Below are positions 1-7,920 of a DNA stretch of 64,000 nucleotides, piece by piece (the stretch's first letter is position 1; each line of letters starts with the position of its first letter). The DNA is from Verrucomicrobiota bacterium. GTDB lineage: Bacteria; Verrucomicrobiota; Verrucomicrobiia; Chthoniobacterales; Terrimicrobiaceae. The position numbers and the translations under genes were made by a program. The notes under the pieces are model-generated. The model saw only the letters and a list, made by a program, of their open reading frames with translations, was not told the origin of the DNA and ran no database searches. The DNA lies in assembly GCA_017305195.1 (NCBI GenBank), contig JAFKMU010000039.1, forward strand, positions 1 through 64,000. Direction: 5' to 3'.

Positions 1-215
1 TGCGTGTTTTTCCAGTCCCCATAGTCCGGAGGCAAATCCCTCCAGGGGCTGCCGGTGCGCAGGATCCAGAACACCGCATTGATGAACTGCCGATTGTCCC
101 TGGCCCTTCCTCCCCAGAGTCCCTCTCTTCCTGGCAAATGACCTTCCAACAACTCCCAATGCCTCTCGCTGATGTCGTGACGATGATAGGCGGCTTCTTT
201 CGATGCGGGCATCAT
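1..215 (-). CDS. IS5-family transposase, N-terminal part (partial)
   Basis: Mobilises the insertion sequence by DDE chemistry, but only the N-terminal helical domain is in view. The translation (M-M-P-A-S-K-E...) contains ISERHWELLEGHLPGR, DNRQFINAVFWILRTG and SPWRDLPPDYGDWK. These are hallmarks of the IS4/IS5 N-terminal domain (DUF4096 type). The catalytic Asp residues lie beyond the window. Tandem ATG codons (215-213 and 212-210) sit behind an AAAGGAAAGG stretch that can serve as ribosome binding site. Whether the gene is intact, or split into two frames as in IS427-type elements, cannot be judged. Confidence 0.85.
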   Translation of the reverse strand, partial: MMPASKEAAYHRHDISERHWELLEGHLPGREGLWGGRARDNRQFINAVFWILRTGSPWRDLPPDYGDWKNT

Positions 216-257
216 CCTTTCCTTTTACCACTTACTCACATCTCGTGACGACACTAT
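1..257 (-). mobile_element. IS5-like insertion sequence, 5' end of element only
   Basis: The left edge of the window carries the first 71 codons of a transposase plus about 40 bases of untranslated end. The element runs out of the window to the left. Its other end, its terminal inverted repeat and any target duplication cannot be seen, so the boundary at 257 is only a limit. It is set by the stop codon (258-260) of the neighbouring secreted-protein gene. Confidence 0.6.
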
Positions 258-797
258 TTAGTTCGCCGACACCGAGAAATCGTCGAAATCCGCGAGGCAC
301 GGACGCTGCGAGTAGCAATGAACCGCGAAGGTCACCGAGGCGGCTCCCTGCGGAGGCGTAAAGTCCATCGTATACTCGGTCCAGGCGCCTGCCCCCTGGG
401 TGATCTGCTTGGCGCCTTGCTCGGCGGGCACGTCGATTTTTTTGCCCGACTCGTCCTTAAAGATCAACCAGACTCCCGCTCCGCTCTGGTTGTGGCTGCG
501 CGCCCAAAAGCTCAGCCGATAGGATTTGCCCGGCTGCACTTCGAGCTTGGAGCTTTCCATCCATGAGCCCGGCCCGCCATCACCCTGCTCGACCCGCAGA
601 CCGAGCTGACCGGAGTGCGCGGCCTCGGCCTGCGCGGAGCTCAGGTTGTTCTTCGTGTCTTCGCCGGAGGCTCGCCAGCCCTCGGTGTTTTGCTCAAAAC
701 CCGGGTTTACCAACGCCAGTTCTTCCGCCCATACCGGGAGGGCAAAAGCTCCAGCCAACAACATGCCTGCGATGAGGCCATTCCGAGAGGATATCAT
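258..797 (-). CDS. Secreted carbohydrate-binding (CBM4/9-like) domain protein
   Basis: A 179-residue exported protein with a signal peptide of about 24 residues (cleavage after VWA). It is followed by one jelly-roll module starting LVNPGFEQNTEGW, with SYRLSFWARS in the middle and FDDFSVS at the end. This is the usual pattern of CBM4/CBM9-like carbohydrate-binding domains. No catalytic domain is attached, so a binding or surface role is inferred. Two Cys near the C-terminus (HCYSQRPC) could form a disulfide. The stop codon directly abuts the insertion sequence, so the native C-terminus may have been altered. It stands alone, in the same direction as the protease gene behind it. Confidence 0.7.
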   Translation of the reverse strand: MISSRNGLIAGMLLAGAFALPVWAEELALVNPGFEQNTEGWRASGEDTKNNLSSAQAEAAHSGQLGLRVEQGDGGPGSWMESSKLEVQPGKSYRLSFWARSHNQSGAGVWLIFKDESGKKIDVPAEQGAKQITQGAGAWTEYTMDFTPPQGAASVTFAVHCYSQRPCLADFDDFSVSAN

Positions 798-868
798 GCC
801 CGCAACCTACGACCGCCCCGGCGAACCGGGAAAGACATTGGCATTCTAACTATCGACAGAAAGGCAGG

Positions 869-2914
869 CTACTCGACCGGCGAAATGAAGCTGCTGATGA
901 CGAACACCGCGTTTGCCGCCGCGTGCAGGACGATGCACGGGATCACGCTGCCGGAGACCCGCCGTAGGAGGGCGAGCAACAGCCCGAGTACGAAGACATA
1001 GGCCAGCCCGATCCCTCCGTACTGCACATGGAGCAGGGCAAAGAGCAGGGATGTGACAAACGCCGTCAGCCACCACCCCATCGAGCGAATCCAACCCGAA
1101 TACGCGTAGCCCCGGAAGATGAGTTCCTCCGCGACCGGGGCGAAAACGCACAGGCTCAAGACAAAAACCACCGGGCTATGCCGACCGAGCTCGGTCAGCT
1201 TGAGAGCCTCTTCCGAGCGGGCATCCATGCACATGTCGAGGAAGAACCCGAGACCGGCAATGACCACGAGGAAGACCGGAGTCCAAAGAAGCGAGGCCAC
1301 GAGGGCGGGGCGATGCAGCCCCAGGCGATCGACCAATCTTGCTCCGCCTCCGCATACCGCCACCGTACCGAGGATGGTGAGCCACGCCGCGCTGATCGCG
1401 ATGCGCTCTGCGTCGCCATTGGCCATGAGGCGCTCCACGGCGGCCTGCTGGTGTTTCACCCCCATCTCCAGGAGCAGCGGGACGATGGCTGGGACGACCG
1501 CCAGGATCTGCAGTCCCAGGTAGGCCAGCGCCAGCGCGATCACGCCGGCCAGCGTGATCCACGGAGAAAACTGCGCGTTCCCCGGCAGTTCGCGAGCCGG
1601 ACGGAAGCGCAGATAGATCAACAAGCCAGCGGCTGCCGCCAGCGAACCGATCGTGCCAAAGGGAAGCGATGCCAGCACCGCCGCAAAAACCACCACGACT
1701 CCGGCCCACACCTCATCGCGCCGCCAGGCAATGACCAGAAGCAGCAGGCCCGCGAGAAATCCGCCACCGAGAGCGAGCAGGAAATGCACGCCGATCCGGA
1801 TGTTGCGGATCGTTTCATAATCGAACCGGGGGCTCGTCCGCTCCGCAGGCTTCGGCGTCACGAGGGGATTCGGCCCTCCCTCGTAGGCGTATTTCCTCAC
1901 CCCTTCAAAGGTCTCCATGCTCCACATCGCAGGGAAATAGCGGCCGCCCGTGTAATCGAGCTGCTCGCGCGCGGTTTCCCGATCTTCCGCCAGCAGCGCC
2001 AGCCTGAGGAGCTGGAAGCGGACCATGAGATTGTCCGGCTCGGCGGCGATCCATTCCCGAAAACCCTGGCGGGTTTTCTCCCAATCCAGCCGCCCCTCGC
2101 CAAAAACGATCTCGCCCTTCACCGGCATGCGATCCGCCATCCAGACCAGGAAGGCGTATTGACGCGCCCGCTCCGCCTCCGGCATCTTGGCGACCAGCCC
2201 GGCGATCCAGGTCTCAAACTCCCCCTCCTCTCCATACCAGCGGGGCAGCATCCAGTAGCAGGCATTGGTGTAGTATCGCCCGTAGGTCGGCTCCTTGCCG
2301 ATGGCTTCGCCCACCATGTCCATGTATTCCCCGGCATCCCAGCCCTCCCCGAGGGCGACGATCTGAGCCGCCTCGTACCAGCCGGGACACTTCGCTGGGA
2401 GCGCCTTCGCCTCATCCAGGACCTTGTGCGCGAGATCGAGGCGCTCTCCGAAAAGCTTCCACCCATTGTCGGAAACCGTATCGCTCGTGCCCGATCCCCG
2501 CGCTTTCCAGGCGTAGCTGGTGAGCGCACGCGCGAGCGCGATCCGCGCCGTGACGCTGTCCGGATGCTCGGCGGTCCATTTTTCAAAAAACGCGATGCGG
2601 TCCGTCTGGGCCTGGTCCGAATCAGGCAATTCGCCAAGGACGCCGTAATACGACGAGAGCAGCCAGGTGCCGCCATCGAGCCGGTCCTTGCCCGTTCTCA
2701 ACCCGGCTGCCAGTTGCTCCAGCCGGTCCATGTCCCCGGCGGCAAGCTGCTGCCGGGTCTCCTTGAGCACATCGAGGTATCGCTGATACGCCGGAGTCGG
2801 CGCCTTGACCGTCTCGACCGGAGGAAGCTCCCCGGCCAGGACTGCGGTGATCCCGACAAAAAAAGCGGCGGCGAACCATCCCGCCGCCGCGCGTGAAAGA
2901 AAGGAAGCCCGCAT
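869..2914 (-). CDS. TPR-like / CPBP intramembrane metalloprotease fusion
   Basis: A large membrane protein. The N-terminal 365 or so residues follow a signal anchor and are helical and Trp/Tyr-rich, resembling degenerate tetratricopeptide repeats. The C-terminal 300 residues hold about eight hydrophobic segments and the CPBP (CAAX protease/bacteriocin-processing) motifs: EELIFRG near residue 596, then FALLHVQYG, then LHAAANAVF. Glu-Glu, Arg and the two His are the expected metal and catalytic residues. I chose ATG at 2914 (MRASFLSR), which begins a good signal anchor behind AGGGAAG; a TTG at 2941 would overlap the upstream stop. It follows the LTxxQ protein gene closely. The substrate is unknown. 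Confidence 0.8.
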   Translation of the reverse strand: MRASFLSRAAAGWFAAAFFVGITAVLAGELPPVETVKAPTPAYQRYLDVLKETRQQLAAGDMDRLEQLAAGLRTGKDRLDGGTWLLSSYYGVLGELPDSDQAQTDRIAFFEKWTAEHPDSVTARIALARALTSYAWKARGSGTSDTVSDNGWKLFGERLDLAHKVLDEAKALPAKCPGWYEAAQIVALGEGWDAGEYMDMVGEAIGKEPTYGRYYTNACYWMLPRWYGEEGEFETWIAGLVAKMPEAERARQYAFLVWMADRMPVKGEIVFGEGRLDWEKTRQGFREWIAAEPDNLMVRFQLLRLALLAEDRETAREQLDYTGGRYFPAMWSMETFEGVRKYAYEGGPNPLVTPKPAERTSPRFDYETIRNIRIGVHFLLALGGGFLAGLLLLVIAWRRDEVWAGVVVVFAAVLASLPFGTIGSLAAAAGLLIYLRFRPARELPGNAQFSPWITLAGVIALALAYLGLQILAVVPAIVPLLLEMGVKHQQAAVERLMANGDAERIAISAAWLTILGTVAVCGGGARLVDRLGLHRPALVASLLWTPVFLVVIAGLGFFLDMCMDARSEEALKLTELGRHSPVVFVLSLCVFAPVAEELIFRGYAYSGWIRSMGWWLTAFVTSLLFALLHVQYGGIGLAYVFVLGLLLALLRRVSGSVIPCIVLHAAANAVFVISSFISPVE

Positions 2915-2937
2915 GACCAGAGGGACTTCCCTGTGAA

Positions 2938-3558
2938 TCAACCCTGCTTCGCGGTCAGCTTGGCAAACTCCGCATTTTGAACGGGAGTCAGCACCTTGAG
3001 CAAAGCCTCGGAGGAGGCCAGCTTGCGGGCGCGCAGGAGGTCGAGACGCTCCTGGTAGCCGATCTTGCCCGCCTCAAACTTGCGGTTGATCTTGCCCACC
3101 GCCGCGAGGCCGGAGAGGCGGATCTTCTCGACCGCCTGGAGCTGCTTCGGCGTAAGCGCGAGTTCCTTCTGCACCGATGGGGTGTAAAGGACGAGCGCCC
3201 CGAGCACCTGGCGCTCGATCTTGAGGAACTTCGTCCGCTGGGACGAGTTCAGCGTCGAGAGCGCCCGCTCGTTGTAGCGGTCATTCAGGGCCAGAAGCTT
3301 CTTTTCCGCTTCAAGCCGCTCCGCCGGAGTGGCCGGATTTGTCGCCACGATCTGGCGCGCGGCATTCTTGTACTCGGATCGCAGGGAATCCAGCACCGCC
3401 CGCTGGAGCGAGTTGAGCTTCAGTTCATCGCGCACCTTCTCGACACCGAGCAGGATGGGCACGGAGCCGGGATGTTCGACGGCCGCGGTGACGGCCTTGG
3501 CCTGCGGCATGAACCAGAGAGCGAGGGCCGCGAGAAGGATCAGGGAGCGCGTTTTCAT
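2938..3558 (-). CDS. Periplasmic LTxxQ-type (Spy/CpxP-like) protein
   Basis: A 206-residue exported protein. The signal peptide [22 protein letters not shown] is followed by an all-helical body with two similar halves. Each half has a Leu-Thr/Asn-x-x-Gln turn: [30 protein letters not shown] and [10 protein letters not shown]. This is the repeat style of Spy/CpxP/heavy-metal-sensor proteins, which act as periplasmic chaperones or stress sensors. The role here is inferred from that pattern only. The ATG at 3558 overlaps the transaldolase stop as ATGA, so the two are translationally coupled. A longer reading frame upstream runs inside the transaldolase gene and is not credible. Confidence 0.65.
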   Translation of the reverse strand: MKTRSLILLAALALWFMPQAKAVTAAVEHPGSVPILLGVEKVRDELKLNSLQRAVLDSLRSEYKNAARQIVATNPATPAERLEAEKKLLALNDRYNERALSTLNSSQRTKFLKIERQVLGALVLYTPSVQKELALTPKQLQAVEKIRLSGLAAVGKINRKFEAGKIGYQERLDLLRARKLASSEALLKVLTPVQNAEFAKLTAKQG

Positions 3559-4532
3559 GCCACGGACTGGAGAATGATTTCCTCGAGCTTGACGATGTCG
3601 GCGGCAAACTTGCGGATGCCGTCGGAGAGCTTGTCCGTAGCCATCGGGTCCTCGTTGAGGAGCCAGCGGAAGACCTTCTCCGTCACCTCGATCTTTTCGA
3701 TATCGGAGGCCTTGGCGGCATCCGGGCTCAGCTTGCGAGCGACCGGCTCGTTCGAGCTCTGGAGCTTCTCGAGCAGGTCCGGACTGATGGTCAGGAGGTC
3801 GCATCCCGCGAGCTCCAGGATCTCGCCGATGTTGCGGAAGCTGGCCCCCATCACCTGGGTCTTGTAGCCGAACTTCTTGTAATAGTTATAGACCCGCTGG
3901 ACGGACTGGACGCCCGGGTCCTCGGCACCGACGTACTCCTTACCGGTATGGGACTTGTAGTAGTCGTAGATGCGACCGACGAATGGAGAGATAAGCGTCA
4001 CCCCGGCCTCGGCGCAGGCAATAGCCTGGGGCAGCGAGAAGAGGAGGGTCAGATTGCAGTGAATCCCTTCCTTTTCGCAAACCTCGGCGGCGCGGGCGCC
4101 CTCCCAGGTGGATGCGATCTTGATCAGGATGCGCTCGCGGGCGATACCTGCCTTTTCATAGAGGCCGATGAGGTAGCGAGCCTTCTCGACCGTCGCCTCG
4201 ACATCGAAGGAAAGGCGGGCGTCGACCTCCGTCGAAACACGGCCAGGCACGATCTCAAGGATCTTCGTGCCAAAGGCGATGAGAAGGTCGTCGATGATCT
4301 TCTTGGCCAGAGCGTCGCCGCTCAGCGAGGACCCCTTGTTATCGGCGATCGCCTTTTCGAGCAGCGGCTTGTACTCCGCCTGCTGGACCGCCTTGAAGAT
4401 CAGCGTCGGATTCGTCGTGGCATCCTGAGGCGAATACTTCTTGATGGACTCGAAGTCCCCGGTGTCGGCGACAACTGTTGTAAACTTTTTGAGTTCGTCG
4501 AGTTGGGTGGAGGCGGAGAGAGAGGCGCTCAT
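3555..4532 (-). CDS. tal: Transaldolase
   Basis: Cytosolic enzyme of the non-oxidative pentose phosphate pathway. It moves a dihydroxyacetone unit from sedoheptulose-7-phosphate to glyceraldehyde-3-phosphate through a Schiff base. At 325 residues it is the size of the classical TalB group. The signature DATTNPTLI lies at residues 37-45. The Schiff-base lysine is K138 in [11 protein letters not shown], and [11 protein letters not shown] and SPFVGRI follow. It is the first gene of a run with the LTxxQ protein (ATGA overlap) and possibly the CPBP gene. About 157 bases separate it from the divergent beta-helix gene. Confidence 0.97.
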   Translation of the reverse strand: MSASLSASTQLDELKKFTTVVADTGDFESIKKYSPQDATTNPTLIFKAVQQAEYKPLLEKAIADNKGSSLSGDALAKKIIDDLLIAFGTKILEIVPGRVSTEVDARLSFDVEATVEKARYLIGLYEKAGIARERILIKIASTWEGARAAEVCEKEGIHCNLTLLFSLPQAIACAEAGVTLISPFVGRIYDYYKSHTGKEYVGAEDPGVQSVQRVYNYYKKFGYKTQVMGASFRNIGEILELAGCDLLTISPDLLEKLQSSNEPVARKLSPDAAKASDIEKIEVTEKVFRWLLNEDPMATDKLSDGIRKFAADIVKLEEIILQSVA

Positions 4533-4689
4533 TTGCTGTTGGAAGTCAGTTCACACGGTGTCGCCTTGACCCGGGAAAAGCAACTGCGAAATCGCCGCGC
4601 TTTTTTCATAAAAAGTGCTCGAAAGATAGAAGGGCATAGCCGATTGTTATCGTTTCACGGGGTATAACTGAGTAGATTTTATCGATCCG

Positions 4690-6870
4690 ATGTCATCCAC
4701 ATCCCCCTTTCCTCTTCGTCCACCAGCTCTCGCCGGAGTGGTGGCCCGGCATGTTCGCTCGACGAGGGCGCGCGATATCACGGTAGATCCCGCCGGGGGC
4801 ATGTTCGATTCCAAGACCGTCGCCGCCGCGCTGAAGAAAACGTCGCCGGACGATGGCGTACTCATCCCGGCCGGGGAGTACGAGATCACCGAGGTCGACA
4901 AATCTCTGCGCATCCGCGCTGTCGAGAATGGCGCGATCCTGCGCGGGCCGATGGTCGTCACCGGCGACTTCGTCGTCTTTTCGGGACTGAAGTTCCGAGG
5001 CAATGACGAGGCGCCCACCATTGAGATTCGCAAGGGCATCGTTGTCTTCGAAGAGTGCCTGATCGAGGGCGGCATCCGCGTCTGCGAGGGCGCGCAGGTT
5101 TATTTCAATGTCTGTCACCTCCGGAAGGCCGAAGAAGGCCTTTGTGTGACCGATCGCTCCGTTGCGGAACTTTTCCGCACTTCGGTATCGAGCTGCCACG
5201 CCGGCGTGGCCGTACGCCACGGCTCCTCCTGCGCGCTCTACGCGAGCCGCATCGAGCAGTGCGCCGCCAAGCCGGGAGCCGACGAACTCGGAGCGGGCAT
5301 CTTCGCGGAGGAATCCTCCATCTACGCCGAGGGCCTCACTCTGCGGGGCAACAGCGTGGGACTCTACCTTCAGGACTGTCCGGAAGTCCGCGTACTGAGC
5401 GCTTACTTCTCCGAGCACCATGCCGCCAGCATCATCTCCGTCGGCCTTGCCTCGAGCAAACTGCATCTCCGCTCCTGCTCCTTCGATAAACAGGCCTCGG
5501 CCCGGTGCGGGCAGGTCAATATTACCGGCGGCTCGCTCCTCATGGAGCATTCCGTGATCCGGCCCGAGGGAACTGTCGGCTTGACGGCGAACCAGGCGCG
5601 GCTTGAGCTGTTCCATTCACGGCTGGAGTCGATCTCCGAAATCGCCGTCGACACCCAGATGAGCCACATCGAGGCGGAGGATATTTCTCTCCAGTCGATC
5701 GGCAACACGGCGCTCTCGGCCTCGGACTGCCGGGGCGCGATCAAGCGCAGCTCGTTTACCGGCCAGCCGCCAACCAGCATTCAGCGATCAAACGACCTCG
5801 TCCTGGAGGAGTGCAAACTCATCGACTCCGGCGTGACGGATCAGGATACGGTCGAAAAGCGCGCAGGCTCGGCAATGGACGCCCTCATGGAGGCCCTCAA
5901 CCAGACGGTCAGCCACGAAAACGTCCGCGCGGAACTCGAGTGCATCATCCGGCAGGCCCATGCCGCCTACCGCCGCGGCCTGCGGGGTTTTCCGATGACG
6001 ACGCAGAGCTTCCACGCCGCCCTCATCGGCCCCAAGTCCGTGGGCGAGGAGAGCGCCGGCTCCATGCTGTCTCAGGCGCTGCACGTCTTCAGCATCATCA
6101 GCAGCCCGGAACTCCACCGCGTCACCATCGACCAGTTGCTGGAGGATGGGCTGGAATCACTTCCCAAGGAAGGCGCTCTGTTTCTTAGCGCCCGCGAGGC
6201 AACCGGTTTCACCACCGCCACGGCGGCCACCGTGCGCACCCTCATCGAAAATCTCACACGTGATCCTGAGGTGCTCGTCATCATGGAGGGTGAGCGCGAG
6301 GAGATTCGCCGCGTGCTCCGTCTGAGCCCGGCCATCCAGCTCGCCTTCTCCAATATCATCAACTTTGCCTCCTACGGCCCGGTCGAGCTCACCAACCTGT
6401 TTACCCAGGCCTGCATCCGCGATGGCATCACGCTGAGTTCCGATGCCGCGCTCGCCCTGCTTCTCGCCTTCCATTTTTACTCCGATCGCATGGACCGGCG
6501 CTTCACCTCCGTCGAGGGAGTGCTGTCCCTCTACCAGCGCGCGCGCCGTCTCTATCTGGAACGCTGCGGCCGCCTGGAGCGCTTCGATTGCGAGATGGAG
6601 TCGCAGGATCTCGACCTGCCCATGGATAAAGTGCTCCGGCATGCAACCGACCGCATGCCTGCCTTCTCCTCTTTCTGCCCGTCCTGCTCGAAGGAAAATC
6701 CTTGGGTGCATGGCCTCGACCGCACGATGGTATGCGTGCATTGCGAAAAGCCCTATCTGGCCAAGTGGGGCCTGTGGCGGGAGTCTTTCGCCTATCGTCG
6801 GCTGAAGGAAGCCGCCCCCCGCATCGAGGGTGGTGCAATTTCCCGTCGCGCGCATCACTCCCATAAGTAA
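4690..6870 (+). CDS. Right-handed beta-helix / degenerate AAA+ (CbxX-like) / zinc-ribbon fusion protein
   Basis: 726 residues, no signal peptide. Residues about 30-375 are a parallel beta-helix of pectate-lyase style (repeated short strands such as IEIRKGIVVFEECLIEGG). A helical linker at about 395-430 and the following region match the layout of CbxX/CfqX/SpoVK AAA+ domains. The ATPase motifs are broken, though. The Walker A position reads GPKSVGEES (447-455; Glu replaces the Lys) and the Walker B position FLSAREA (498-504; acidic pair lost). The helical lid region (FTQACIRDGITLSSDAALALL) is recognisable. The C-terminus has a zinc ribbon, C663-x2-C666 and C682-x2-C685. Function unknown: probably a non-hydrolysing scaffold. 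A serine hydrolase gene follows after 9 bases. Confidence 0.75.
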   Translation: MSSTSPFPLRPPALAGVVARHVRSTRARDITVDPAGGMFDSKTVAAALKKTSPDDGVLIPAGEYEITEVDKSLRIRAVENGAILRGPMVVTGDFVVFSGLKFRGNDEAPTIEIRKGIVVFEECLIEGGIRVCEGAQVYFNVCHLRKAEEGLCVTDRSVAELFRTSVSSCHAGVAVRHGSSCALYASRIEQCAAKPGADELGAGIFAEESSIYAEGLTLRGNSVGLYLQDCPEVRVLSAYFSEHHAASIISVGLASSKLHLRSCSFDKQASARCGQVNITGGSLLMEHSVIRPEGTVGLTANQARLELFHSRLESISEIAVDTQMSHIEAEDISLQSIGNTALSASDCRGAIKRSSFTGQPPTSIQRSNDLVLEECKLIDSGVTDQDTVEKRAGSAMDALMEALNQTVSHENVRAELECIIRQAHAAYRRGLRGFPMTTQSFHAALIGPKSVGEESAGSMLSQALHVFSIISSPELHRVTIDQLLEDGLESLPKEGALFLSAREATGFTTATAATVRTLIENLTRDPEVLVIMEGEREEIRRVLRLSPAIQLAFSNIINFASYGPVELTNLFTQACIRDGITLSSDAALALLLAFHFYSDRMDRRFTSVEGVLSLYQRARRLYLERCGRLERFDCEMESQDLDLPMDKVLRHATDRMPAFSSFCPSCSKENPWVHGLDRTMVCVHCEKPYLAKWGLWRESFAYRRLKEAAPRIEGGAISRRAHHSHK

Positions 6871-6879
6871 ACTCCCCGG

Positions 6880-7902
6880 GTGAAGCCGATCGGAGTCTGT
6901 CTCGTCACCCTGTTGCTCGCCACTGCGGCTGCCACCGCAGACCCGTCATCCGCCGCGGCCTACTCCGCCCGCCATGGGGAGATCTCCCTGCTCGTCTGGA
7001 AGGATGGCCGGACGATGCTGAGCCGGGGAAAGGCGACCGTACAGCCGCCCAACGTCTACAGTATCACCAAGAGCCTTTGCGCCATGGGCGCGATGGCCGC
7101 AGTCACCAAAGGATGGCTCAAGCTTGACGAGCGGGCCAGCGACGCCATCACGGAATGGAAGGGCGATCCTCGCAAGCGGGAGATCACCGTCCGTCAGCTC
7201 CTCGACCAGACCTCGGGGCTGAATCCCGGCTACGCGACCTTTTACCGTCCCAATCTGAAAGACAAACAGGCGGCCGTGGCCCGGTTGTCCTCCGTCTCCA
7301 AGCCCGGAACCGCTTTTGCCTATGGCCCAGCCCACTATGAGGCGCTGGAGCTCGTTCTCGCCCGCAAGCTGAAACAGCCTCCCCTCCCCTGGATCAACTC
7401 CGTCCTCTTGCAGCCGCTCGGCATTCCCACGGCCGGGTGGCGCCGTGACCGGGACGGCACCCCGTACTTTTCCGCCGGGGCCCATGCCTGCGCCACGCAG
7501 CTCCTCGCCGTCGGCCAGGTCGTGCGCAAGGAGGGCTGGCGATGGATCTTCCCGATCTTTTCCTCGCCGGTTTTCCGGGACGCCACGCGGGGTTCCGAGG
7601 CGAATCCCGCCTACGGCGGCGGTCTTTGGAATAATTCACGCGCAGCGCAAAAAGATGCCGTCGCGCGTGATGTCGAGGAGGCCATCACCAAGGGGCTGGG
7701 CCGTCAGGAATGGCAGCGCACCTGCCTTTCCCGGGAGGCTCCTTCCGATCTCATGGCGATGGTCGGCTCCTACGGGCAGCGAGTCTATATCGTTCCCTCA
7801 CAAAGCCTGATCATCGTGCGGCAGGGTCGCGAATCGGGCTTCCGCGATCCGGAGTTTCTCGCGGCCTATTTCCGCCCGCCGGGAAAGACGGTGAAAAACT
7901 AG
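6880..7902 (+). CDS. Secreted serine hydrolase, beta-lactamase/penicillin-binding family
   Basis: A 340-residue exported protein with GTG start (MKPIGVCLVTLLL...) and a signal peptide of about 20 residues. The nucleophile motif S-x-x-K is SITK (in VYSITKSLCAMG), and the second motif is a Tyr in FAYGPAHYEALELVL. This places it in the class C beta-lactamase/esterase EstB/DD-peptidase superfamily. The substrate cannot be assigned; these proteins are often esterases or peptidases rather than drug-hydrolysing enzymes. It lies 9 bases after the beta-helix/AAA-like gene, so the two are likely co-transcribed. It converges on hscA with only 18 bases between the stop codons. Confidence 0.8.
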   Translation: MKPIGVCLVTLLLATAAATADPSSAAAYSARHGEISLLVWKDGRTMLSRGKATVQPPNVYSITKSLCAMGAMAAVTKGWLKLDERASDAITEWKGDPRKREITVRQLLDQTSGLNPGYATFYRPNLKDKQAAVARLSSVSKPGTAFAYGPAHYEALELVLARKLKQPPLPWINSVLLQPLGIPTAGWRRDRDGTPYFSAGAHACATQLLAVGQVVRKEGWRWIFPIFSSPVFRDATRGSEANPAYGGGLWNNSRAAQKDAVARDVEEAITKGLGRQEWQRTCLSREAPSDLMAMVGSYGQRVYIVPSQSLIIVRQGRESGFRDPEFLAAYFRPPGKTVKN

Positions 7903-7920
7903 CTCTTCTCAAATCAATCG

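Noticed and set aside
1028-2896. Long plus-strand frame opposite the CPBP gene
   Set aside because: It is the antisense of a well-supported gene, is rich in Arg, His and Gln, and has no domain or signal.
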